From contig NC_045427.1 in assembly GCF_902635505.1 (NCBI RefSeq), forward strand, positions 57,996,539-58,060,538: 64,000 nucleotides of DNA, given 5' to 3'. Shown in pieces: positions 24,005 to 34,700 of the stretch. The stretch comes from Sarcophilus harrisii (lineage: Eukaryota > Chordata > Mammalia > Dasyuromorphia > Dasyuridae). Position numbers and translations under genes: made by a program. Each line of letters opens with the position of its first letter. The stretch's first letter is position 1. The notes under the pieces are model-generated. The model saw only the letters and a program-made list of their open reading frames with translations. It was not told the DNA's origin and did not search any database.

Positions 24005-24877
24005 AGGAATAGGGGAGATTTTCCAACCATTTTGGAGAGTAGTTTGGAACTATGCTCAAAAAGTTATCAAACTGTGCATACCCTTTGATCCAGCAGTGTT
24101 ACTACTGGGATTATATCCCAAAGAGATTATAAAGAAGGGGAAAGGGACCTGTATGTGCACGAATGTTTGTGGCAGCCCTTTTTGTAGTGGCTAGAAACTG
24201 GAAACTGAATGGATGTCCATCAGTTGGAGAATGGCTGAATAAATTGTGGTATATGAAAATTATGGAATATTACTGTTCTGTAAGAAATGACCAACAGGAT
24301 GATTTCAGAAAGGCCTGGAGAGACTTACACAAACTGATGCTGAGTGAAATGAGCAGGACCAGGAGATCATTATATACTTCAACAACAATACTAGATGATG
24401 ACCAGTTCTGATGGATCAGGCCATCCTCAGCAACGAGATCAACCAAATCATTTCTAATGGAGCAGTAATGAACTGAACTAGCTATACCCAGAAAAAGAAC
24501 TCTGGGAGATGACTAAAAACCATTACATTGAATTCCCAATCCCTATATTTATGCACACCTGCATTTTTGATTTCCTTCACAAGCTAATTGTACAATATTT
24601 CAGAGTCTGATTCTTTTTGTACAGCAAAATAACGTTTTGGTCATGTATACTTATTGTGTATCTAATTTATATTTTAATATATTTAACATCTACTGGTCAT
24701 CCTGCCATCTAGGGGAGGGGGTGGGGGGGTAAGAGGTGAAAAATTGGAACAAGAGGTTTGGCAATTGTTAATGCTGTAAAGTTACCCATGTATATATCCT
24801 GTAAATTAAAGGCTATTAAATAAATAAAAAAAATAAAATAAAAAAAAATAAAAAAAAAAAGGAATAGGGGAGATTTT
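24005..24877 (+). mobile_element. 5'-truncated L1 with 18-bp perfect target duplication
   Basis: AGGAATAGGGGAGATTTT occurs at 24005-24022 and 24860-24877. The body (24023-24859) begins in the ORF2 C-terminal domain (KLCIPFDPAVLLLGLYPKE, then [35 protein letters not shown]), continues through the 3' UTR with a G-rich GGGGAGGGGGTGGGGG stretch, and ends in an A-rich tail. The perfect duplication suggests a fairly recent insertion. Confidence 0.95.
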
Positions 24878-25019
24878 AAAATTTCTCATTTAAAATCAAT
24901 CTAAAAAATCCAGAGAACGTAGTATGTATGCTAAATAATACCGTATATCATTGAAGAGAAAAATAAGGTTGCAATCAAAAATAAAAGGACTTGTAAAAAA
25001 GGGACTATTCTGTATGTCC

Positions 25020-25687
25020 CCTTTCAATACCCCTGTTTTTCCCCTTAAGAAATCAGATGAAACTTATGGATTAAAAAGTCTTGGGGCAGTAAACAATTTA
25101 GTGACATGTTAGAGAGTATCAGAAGGTATTAAGGGAACCTGGCTTCAGAATATTCAAGTCAGATTTTACTGAAAGGACACTAGTAGGAAAACTTAAGTAT
25201 TTATGGGTTATAGTGGACCACTTGATAGGATGGATGTATACTTTCCCCTGAGCTTTAATACCTCAAAAGGGGTTAGTGGAATAACATTGGAATAAATTAT
25301 ACCTAGGTATGGATTGCTAGGGATTATTGAATTTTGATAAAGGAACACACTTTATTTCCAAGGTTTTATAAGGAATAAGGAAATGGGATGGGTGGCTTCA
25401 AATTGAGTGCAACTGCTGTCATTGGGGAAAAGAAAAAGAATGAATCAGGTTCTTAAAGAAATTACTAAATTAATGTTAGATACTAAATTGCTTTGGATCA
25501 AATGTTTGTCTATTACTTTGTCAAAGAATTAGCACTGTCCCCAGAAGAGATACGGGACTGTAATCTAGAGGCTGAGAACACTAGGCTTAAAGGACCTGTA
25601 GAGGAACCTCAAGAATGGACTGTTATGAAAAATTTATAATCTGTAAACATTGACTTTGCACCAGGACAATTAAAAAATGTTTTGGTG
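25020..25687 (+). mobile_element. Class-I-like ERV fossil, integrase part, broken
   Basis: The integrase catalytic region is recognisable by local text such as DKGTHFISKV and by a preceding KYL-VIVD-like stretch. The resemblance is to class I (gamma-like) elements. It is broken in many places, without LTRs in view, and interrupted by the L1 that follows. Sequence after 27222 may be its continuation. Confidence 0.55.
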
Positions 25688-27222
25688 AAATCATTTGGTA
25701 TTGGCTAAGAAATAGACTAGTTGATCAGTGGAATAGGTTAGGTTCACAGGGCAAAATAGTTGATAACTATAGCAATCTAGTGTTTGACAAACCCAAAGAT
25801 CCCAACTTTTGGGATAAGAATTCACTATTTGACAAAAACTGCTGGGAAAACTGGAAATTAGTATTGCAGAAACTAAGCATGGACCCACACTTAAACACCG
25901 TACACCAAGATAAGATCAAAATGGTTTCATGCTTTAGGAATAAAGTATGAAACTATACATAAATTAGAGGAACATAGGATAGTTTACCTCTCAGACTTGT
26001 GGAGGAGGAAGGAAATTGCGACCAAAGAAGAACTAGAGATCATTATTGATCACAGAAAATTTTGATTACATCAAGTTAAAAAGCTTTTATACAAACAAAA
26101 CTAACACAAGCAAGATTAGGAGGGAAGCAATAAACTGGGAAAACATTTTTACAGTTAAAGGTTCTAATAAAGGCCTCATTTCCAAAATATATAGGGAATT
26201 GACTCCAATTTATAAGAAATCAAGCCATTCTCCAATTGATAAATGGTCAAAGGATATGAACAGACAATTTTCAGATGATGAAATTGAAACTATTTCTACT
26301 CATATGAAAGAGTGTTCCAAATCACTATTGATCAGAGAAATGCAAATTAAGACAACTCTGAGATACACACCTCAGACTGGCTAGGATGACAGGAAAAGAT
26401 AATGAGGAATGCTGGGAAAACTGGGACACTGATGCATTGTTGGTGATGTTGTAAAGGGATCCAACCATTCTGGAGAGCAATCTGGAACTTTGCTCAAAAA
26501 GTTATCAAAATGTGCATACCCTATGATCCAGCAGTGTTTCTACTGGGCTTATACCCCAAGGAGATACTAAAGAGGGGAAAGGGACCAGTATGTGCCAAAA
26601 TGTTTGTGGCAGCCCTTTTTGTAGTGGCTAGAAACTGGAAAAGGAATGGATGCCCATCAATTGGAGAATGGTTGGGTAAATTGTGGTATATGAATGTTAT
26701 GGAATATTACTGTTCTGTAAGAAATGACCAGCAAGATGAATACAGAGAAGCTTGGAGAGAATTACATGAACTGATGCTAAGTAAAATGAGCAGAACCAGG
26801 AAATCATTATATACCTCAACAACAAAACTGTATGAGGATGTATTCTGATGGAAGTGCATTTCTCATTAACAATGAGAAGAGCCAATTAAATTCCAATTGA
26901 TCAACAATGGACAGAAGCAGCTACACCCAAAGAAAGAACACTGGGAAATGAATGCAAACTGCTTGCATTTTTGTTTTTCTTCCCGGGTTATCTTTACCTT
27001 CTGAATCTGATTTTTCTTGTGCAACAAGAGAACTGTACAGATACACATATATTGTATTTAAGATATACTTTAACATGTTTAACATGTATGAGACTACCAT
27101 CTAGGGGAGGGGATGGGGAGAGGGAAGGGAAAAGTTAGAAGTGATCGTAAGGGACAATGTTGAAAGATCACCCATGCATATGTTCTGTCAATAAAAAGCT
27201 ATTTTATAAAAATGCTTTGGTG
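25673..27222 (+). mobile_element. 5'-truncated L1, ORF2 C-terminal half and 3' UTR, nested in the ERV fossil
   Basis: A 15-base duplication with one mismatch, AAAAATGNTTTGGTG, lies at 25673-25687 and 27208-27222. The body starts near the ORF2 motif DQWNRL, then DKNCWENWKL, LIKLKSFYTNKT (about 26070), NKGLISKIYRELTPIYKK, KWSKDMNRQFSDDE, SLLIREMQIKTTLRY (about 26325-26370), and PAVFLLGLYPKEIL to LYTSTTKL (about 26525-26830). The order matches human L1 ORF2. It ends with AATAAAAAGC and a short tail. Several small indels break the frame. Confidence 0.92.
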
Positions 27223-27569
27223 GGGGGAGGAAGGTATAACAAAGAGTGCATCCCACAGAAAAATGCTAAGGATGGTTGGCGTGAGCAGAGAGGAACATCA
27301 ACCTCAGCCTCTCCTCTGGGACCCCTGTTAACTCCCCTATTTGGAAGATTACTACGTTTTCTGAAAGCATCTCGTCAGCCCTGGGAAAAGTTTCCTCCAA
27401 ACAAGGAATGAGTTTACTGATAATTTACAAGTTTGTTACATAAAAGTATTATATGAAACTTTCTAACATTTACCTCTTAGAACAGAGTGAGTTTTTGCTG
27501 TATGATTTGGTCTTTTCCTTCTGCTTTCACCTTGAGAAATCTGGATTATTTGAGTTGGTGGTCTTAGAC
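27223..27569. other. Unassigned, possibly continuing ERV fossil
   Basis: No gene. One hydrophobic stretch could be retroviral, but this is not firm. Confidence 0.3.
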
Positions 27570-27970
27570 CCACATAAAGGGAAGGAAGGGAGGGAGGAAG
27601 GAAAGGAAGGTGGAATGAAGGGAGGGAAGAAAGGTGACTCGGTGACAGGCGCCACCTAGCGGAGGAAGGGAGGGAGGGAGGAAAGGAAGGTGAATGAAGG
27701 GAAGGAAGAAAGGTGACTCGGTGACAGGCGCCACCTAGCGGAGGAAGGGAGGGAGGGAGGGAGGAAAGGAAGGTGAATGAAGGGAAAGAAGAAAGGTGAA
27801 TCGGTGACAGGCGCCACCTAGCGGAGGAAGGGAGGGAGGGAGGAAAGGAAGGTGAATGAAGGGAAGGTGAATCGGTGACAGGCGCCACCTAGCGGAGGAA
27901 GGGAGGGAGGAAAGGAAGGTGAATGAAGGAAAAAAGGTGAATCGGTGACAGGCCCCACCTAGCGGTCCTT
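27570..27970. repeat. Minisatellite, five units of about 70-83 bp
   Basis: Purine-rich units (GGAAGGGAGG with GGTGAATGAAGG) each carry GGTGACAGGCGCCACCTAGC. That block starts at 27641, 27720, 27803, 27874 and 27944, so the unit length is 79, 83, 71 and 70. The first four blocks are almost identical and the last differs at one base of the core. The array ends about 770 bases before the CIAO2B start codon. The spacers vary in GGGA copy number, as expected of replication slippage. Confidence 0.9.
27648..27965 (-). promoter_or_regulatory. Five tandem CTCF-like motifs, same orientation
   Basis: On the - strand each minisatellite unit reads CCGCTAGGTGGCGCC, close to the CTCF core (CCASYAGRKGGCRC). 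Copies lie at 27648-27662, 27727-27741, 27810-27824 and 27881-27895. A fifth at 27951-27965 has GGGGCC in place of GGCGCC. This is a motif match by eye; binding is inferred. Confidence 0.5.
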
Positions 27971-28599
27971 TCATTAGCTCCATTTTGAACTGAGGCAGAC
28001 ACGCCCCTGGGAAGTGACTGAGGCTGGATTTTGGTTCAGGCCCCCACCCCACCACTAGCCCCGGCTCCACCCACCGCACCCCTCCAGGCCTCTCTAAGTG
28101 CCTTCCTCCCCGCCTCCCCTCTGGGCATGTTCCTTGTATGCCCGGGTATTGCGCACAGCTGCGTGCCGTGGCGCACTCTGATCTAGCGCTTTCTGGTAGC
28201 GGCTTGCAAGAGTGCTTATAAGGGACGTCAGCGGAAGCACTTGCGCCTCACTCAGCATCTGCAAATGCTGCAAATCAGGGCTTGTGCCTGGTCACCTGGA
28301 CTGTCCAGATTGGAGAACTGGTTAATGATCATGCGGATTACACTTAAAAGAACACCCTGGCTATATCTCCGACCCGCAACTCCCAACTGCAGGTTGTTAA
28401 ACCGTAACCAGCACAGCCCGGCTTGGGAGGATCCTTCCAGATCATCCAGCGCAATCCATTCATTTTACAGAGGGTCCGGTTTGATGTCGGGAGATGGCAC
28501 TGGGAACACAAGGTTCGGTCGGACGCCCTTTCTTTCCCTGCTTCTTTCTCTTCAAGCAATTTAGAGAACCGAGAATAAGGTTGGAACACGAGGAACATA
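27971..28599. other. CIAO2B: GC-rich upstream flank of CIAO2B
   Basis: No exon was recognised on either strand. In human, the carboxylesterase gene CES2 starts head-to-head beside CIAO2B. No carboxylesterase signal peptide or exon is visible here on the - strand. Confidence 0.5.
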
Positions 28600-28734
28600 C
28601 TTTTGTCCTCTCCGAGCTACCGTAGCCGCCCCTCCCGGAAATACACTTTGCTCCCGCGCTCCGAAGCCTCACACCGGAAGTGAGCTTCTCTGGCAGGGAC
28701 GCCCAATGAACAGCCCGCCGCGGATGCAGATAAG
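28600..28734 (+). promoter_or_regulatory. CIAO2B: CIAO2B proximal promoter with two ETS sites
   Basis: The region is GC-rich, lacks a TATA box and looks like a housekeeping promoter. CCGGAAAT at 28635-28642 and ACCGGAAGTG at 28673-28682 fit the ETS/GABP core, and CCAAT occurs at about 28702. The transcription start cannot be placed from sequence. If transcripts begin upstream of 28724, an ATG there opens a short frame that overlaps the real start out of frame. High CpG continues through exon 1 to about 29320. Confidence 0.65.
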
Positions 28735-31700
28735 ATGGTGGGCGCAAGTAGCGGCGCCGGCCTGGGCGGCCTCCTGGAGAACGCGAACCCGCTGATCTAT
28801 CAAAGGTCCGGAGAGCGGCCAATCACCGCGGGCGAGGAGGACGATCAGGTCCCGGATAGCATCGACGACCGGGAGATCTTCGATATCTTCACAGGGCTGG
28901 GAGGTCCAGCGCCCGGGAAGTTGGACGGGGAGGGAATGGGTTTCGGAAGTTTGAGTGCTGGGGCCTAGATGGGGCGGGCCTGGGCGGGGCTTGGGCGAAG
29001 GGGCGGGGCTTATTAATACTTAGGAATTGGGCTGGGTGGGATGCGAACTCTGTGGAAGTCGGAGATGGGCGGAGCTTAGGTGAGGGGGCAGGGCTGCTTT
29101 AATTCTCAGTGATTAGGCAGTTTGGGCGGGACAGGGGTGGGGCGTGAGCAGGCTTTGGAGCGCCCCCCGCCGGGCCTGGCGCAGCCGTGTTTTCCTTCAC
29201 TCCCCGCGCACACCTGATCCGATCCATCAATGACCCGGAGCATCCGCTCACCTTGGAGGAGCTGAATGTGGTGGAGCAAGTCCGGGTGAAAGTGAGGAAG
29301 GGTCGGGTGTGGGGGATGGGGGCGGTAGCGGGGGTTTCACTTGGGTAGTTCTGCCCCTCGTCCTGAGATCCGTGAGCTTTCATTAAGCCCCTGCTGTGTA
29401 CAGTGTGCTAGGGGCAAGTGATGGAGAGAGTGCGTGTACCTGCGTGCGTCTGTGTGAGTGCCGTCAGCGTTGGGGATGGGGCCAGGGGGTGTCGCCCGTG
29501 TGCTCGTAGCGCTTTGAAGCGCAGGATGCCCTGCCTTCCCCCGTTGGCGGCGCGGGGCTGGGCTTCTCCGGGGGAGCAGGTGCCCACGGTCTCACGGCTG
29601 AGGCTAGAACTCGGGTTTGTATTGCAAATGACCTCAAGCCCCTATAGGTCCCTCTCCTACAGGAAGCTTCCCCAAGCCTAAGTCCAGCCCTTCCCTTCTG
29701 TTCCTGATTTCCTCCGAGTCTCACATGTAGCTTGAGCTACTTAGATTTCTTTGCGTGTTGTCTCTCTCCTTAGGTTGTAATTCTATGGAGGTTTGGGACT
29801 TTTTGCCTCTGTTATCGGGGTCCCTGGCTATGTTTGGCGTTTAACAAATGCTTATGGAATGGAATTGTTTAGGAGTCTAATCCCCCGTGGCTTCCTCACC
29901 TTGGATGGAGCTGCAGCTTCTAAGTCAGTTAATTTCTCTCGCAGACTAGGAGAATTGTCTCCCAGAAACACTACATAGAGGACAATTTTTCTTTTTTCTT
30001 TCCTTTTTTGTTTTTTTACATTCTAAAAGTAATACCAAATAAAAGGATGTTTCCATATTTGTGATAGGTGAGAAAAAAACATGGTACATGAAGCTGCAGA
30101 TCCCTATTATATGTAGAACATAAGTTTAACTTGCAGCTTTCAAAACTGTCCTGCTTGCTTGTGCTGCTTCCTTCTGGTCTCTGTGGTTTAAAAACAGATG
30201 TTTAATGACTCTTTTCTAGAAAGCCAAGTGTCACATGTGGTCTTGGAGTCAGGATGCCCTGAGTTCTAACATAGACTCAGACGTTAGCCTCTGCCTGCCT
30301 CAGTTTCCTCTTCTATAAAATGACATAATAGCACCTGCTTCCCAGGGTTATTGTAAGGATTAAATGAGGTACTATTTGTTTGTTTTTTTGTTTTTGTTTG
30401 TTTGGCAGCAATAAAGTTTTTATTATTATATATATTTAATTACTACATGATAGTTGTCTTTAAAAGTTTGAGAGGCTGTTTTGTAAAAGAGAGCATTTCT
30501 TTAGCCTAATTAAGTTTCTTTTTTTTAAATTTTTTTATATATATATATTTTTTATTTAATAGCCTTTTATTTACAGGTTATATGCATGGGTAACTTTACA
30601 GCATTAACAATTGCCAAACCTCTTGTTCCAATTCTTCACCTCTCACCCCCCACCCCCTCCCCTAGATGGCAGGATGACCAGTAGATGTTAAATACATTAA
30701 AATATAAATTAGATACACAATAAATATACATGACCAAAACATTATTTTGCTGTACAAAAAGAATCAGACTCTGAAATATTGTACAATTAGCTTGTGAAGG
30801 AAATCAAAAATGCAGGTGTGCATAAATATAGGGATTGGGAATTCAATGTAATGGTTTTTAGTCATCTCCCAGAGTTCTTTTTCTGGGCATAGCTAGTTCA
30901 GTTCATTACTGCTCCATTAGAAATGATTTGGTTGATCTCGTTGCTGAGGATGGCCTGATCCATCAGAACTGGTCATCATCTAGTATTGTTGTTGAAGTAT
31001 ATAATGATCTCCTGGTCCTGCTCATTTCACTCAGCATCAGTTCGTGTAAGTCTCTCCAGGCCTTTCTGAAATCATCCTGTTGGTCATTTCTTACAGAACA
31101 ATAATATTCCATAATATTCATATACCACAATTTATTCAGCCATTCTCCAACTGATGGACATCCACTCAGTTTCCAGTTTCTAGCCACTACAAAAAGGGCT
31201 GCCACAAACATTCGTGCACATACAGGTCCCTTTCCCTTCTTTATAATCAAATGAGGTAATATTTGTAAGCTTTACAAAACTTGCAGCACCTTGTTTTGGT
31301 TTGGTTTTTTTTGTTTTTTTGTCAAGCCTATGTCTTTCTTTGTTTGCCCTTTCATTTCCCCTCTTAGGAAAAAAAAAGTCATTGTAGCAAATATGTATAG
31401 TCAAGCAAAACAAATCCCCACGTTGGCTGTGTTCAAAAAAATGTGTCTCATTTTTTATCTCAAATCCATTACTTCTCTCAAGAAGGAGCTTGCCAGCTGG
31501 CAAGCTAGCTTCATCATTAGGCTTCTAGAATTGTGGTCATAGGTAACTGCATTGATTAGAGTGCTTTCAAAGATTATTTTTCTTTGTAGTGTTATTGTAT
31601 GAATTGTTTTTCTGGTTCTGTTTACTTCACTGTGTATTGGTTCACTTTTTTCCAGTTTTCTCTGAAGCAATCCACTTCACAATCTTCTACAGCACACTAA

Positions 31701-34700
31701 TACCCCATTACATTTCATATACCATAATTTGTTTAGCCATTTCCCAGTAAATAAGTATCCTTTTAGCTTCCATTTCTTTGCTACTACAAAAGTAGTAATA
31801 CTAATAGCTGCTATAAATAATTTTGTACGTAATTTATCAACCATTTATTAATCTACTTCTATGAGCTATTACTGTGCTACACAATGGGTCAAAAGTATAC
31901 CCAATTTATTGATATTTTGATCCTACTTCCAAATTTCTTTCCAGATGCCCAGACCAACTCTTAGCTCTACCAACACTATATTAATACCTCTATTATCCTG
32001 AAACCTCCTCCCAAACAATTGTCAGTTGCCAATCTGATCATATGAGGTAAAAGTTCAAAGTTGTATTTCTTTATTATTTAAGAGCAACTTTTCATATGTT
32101 TATTGATAAATTGAATTTCTTCCTTTTAAAACTGCCTATTCATACCCTTTGACTAGTTATCAATATGGAGATTGGCTTTTCTTGTAAATTTAAACCAGTT
32201 CTTCCTATGTCTTAGATAACAGATTTATATCAGAGAAACTTGATTGAAAGATTTTCCCCCCAGTAACATTTTTTAATCTCATTTTAACTGAATTACTTTT
32301 GTTTCCACAAACACTTTTAAATTTTATGTAATCAAAACTGTCCATTTTACTTTCTGTGGTCCTTTTTGATCATGGAATCTTCACCAATGAATAGATCCTA
32401 AATTTCTTCCTTATTTCTCTAATTTGTTTGTGATATTACCCTTTATGCCAAGTAGTGTATCCATTTGTAGTTTATCATGATAGATGATGTGACATCTTTT
32501 CTATACTTAATTTTTACCAAATTACTCTTCAGTTTTCCCAGCAGATTTTGTCAAATACCTTACCTTAGTGTTTGGGTCGTTAGGTTTATGAAACAAGTTT
32601 GCTATAAGATTCATGTGTTCTCTGTTACTTCCCAAACCTGTTACACTTGTCAACCTCTCTGTTTTTTTAACTGATAGGTACCAAATCATTTTGGTGATTA
32701 CTGCTTTGTAGAATAGTTTTGAGACTGGGTATGCTAGGCTTCCTTTCGTCCCTTAAAAAAAAAATCCCCTTAAGAATAAGATTCTTGGGAGGAAGGAGGG
32801 GAAAAATTGGAACAAAAGATTTTGCAATTGTCAATGCTGAATCTTGTAAATATCTTGTAAATAAAAAGCTATAATAAAAAATTTTAAAAATTAAAAAAAA
32901 TAATAAGATTCTTGGTCTTATATACATAGAAATGTCGGGAAGGGAAGCAAGGTGGATCTGCTCCACAATTTGCATTTTTCTGAGCAGTTCTGAGGCAGTT
33001 TGACTATCAAGGAAGCTTTATAAGAGCTTGTAAAATCAGGATAGCTTTAAAATAAAGCATGCTGTACATGGCATAGTTTCAGAGTTTCACACATGATCCC
33101 CCTTTTCTGTTTCTCTTCAGACGTGGAAATGCTCTTTTTATTTGTCCCTTAATTCAGAATTTTTTAGAAACAATTCAGAGGTAGTTTGTGAGACTTTCTG
33201 CCTAGGTATCAATATGGACCTATCCAGTGGTGGAACATCAATATGGAGGAATATTTCCCTCTCCATGGAAACTTGACCTTGACATTGGGAGAAGAGCCCA
33301 GATAAACAATAGCTTACACACTCTCCTTCCTCTGCAGGTTAATGATAAGGAGAGTACAGTGGCTGTGGAATTTACTCCCACAATTCCTCACTGCAGTATG
33401 GCAACATTAATCGGCCTGTCCATCAAAGTTAAGCTGATCCGCTCCTTGCCTGAAAGGTTCAAGGTCAGTGAAAGATATACATTCTCCCTACCTCCAGTCT
33501 AGCTCTGTACCTGACTAGCTAGTTAATCCTTTCAATACTTTTAAGGGGATTTCAGGTAAGGTGCCCATTATAATGACATTCCTTGTAAAAGACTCTTGGG
33601 GAAGGAGGAGCCATCAATTTCCTTCTCACATTCAAGCCCCATACCCTGAAAGACCTGGGAAATGGGGTACTTAGCAAGGATCAGAACTTCTTCAAGGCCT
33701 TTTAGTGGCTCTTTATTTCTTCCTTCCAGATGGATGTTCACATTACTCCTGGGACACATGCCTCAGAACATGCCGGTGAGTCTGGCCCCCAGTCCCACAC
33801 TTCCCTTCCTGGCTGCACCCTCTCAATTTCAGTGGAAACACCCAAGAAAGAATAGAATTGGGTTATTTGAGTATTTTTTTCTTCTGCTTTCCATTCACTC
33901 AACGTGACATTTTTCTCCATTTCTGGAGACTGCAATTAGGGCAAGTGACCTTCCCCCTCTACCCTGTTTCCCAACATCGTGATCAGAGTCAGGAGGAAAG
34001 CTCTAATCTGGCTACAGGCACCATCCCTTTGCCATCTAATCCCAATTTCCCCTTTTCCTTCATCAAACTTCCCTGGATACCTTGCCCCCTTCTTTCCCTC
34101 TGCCTGCCAGTATATCTATTCCCTCAGCATGGGGGTGCCCGGTTGGTAGAGGTCTGATCCAAGGACGGTGTCCCCTTGGGAGAGAAAGGACAGCCACAGC
34201 AGGACAATTAGCTAGAAGCTGGTTTCCTCTCAGAAGGCTAGATGGTGTGGGGAATATGGCCTGAAGCCAGCCAAATGAAGTGGAAAGGAAGAATGCCATT
34301 CTGGGGAGGGGGAACACAGAGAGGTAGGTGTGGGGCATTTGGGGCTCCTGCCCCTGCAGCCTTTTGTGCCTACCTGAGGAAAGAAAAATTGGTTTTCTTT
34401 CAGGAAGCACTTCCTAGGTACTTCCTGCATGCCCAGATTTTTGCTGGGCCTGGGAGGAGGCATAGGAGAAGCATTTGGTAGGTTTTTCCCATGAGACATT
34501 TCTAATCTAATTATTGAGAAGGAACATAAACAATTTAAGAATATGCTATAGTAGTAAGTATAGTAAGTATGAATATATTATAAGATACAAATAGATTGTT
34601 TATTATCATTCTCTTGACTATTACAATTGTGGTTATTATTTTTACAAATTTACAAATTACAAATTACAAAATAAATTTACAAATTGTATATTTACAAATA

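Noticed and set aside
24163-24411. [15 protein letters not shown]... reading frames as host genes (also at 10065, 13375, 26510, 30963)
   Set aside because: They are the C-terminal end of L1 ORF2, repeated several times and bounded by target duplications.
27570-27970. CRISPR-like array
   Set aside because: Repeats and spacers are all variants of one unit with purine slippage; this is a minisatellite in a vertebrate genome.
27463-28079. Two long - strand frames across the minisatellite
   Set aside because: Low-complexity Ser/Pro/Leu repeats produced by the tandem array.
28891-29184. A GT-AG alternative for CIAO2B intron 1 (GT near 28903 to the CAG near 29182)
   Set aside because: It would insert extra residues and would not restore the conserved IFDLIRSIND text, whereas the AT-AC borders do so exactly.
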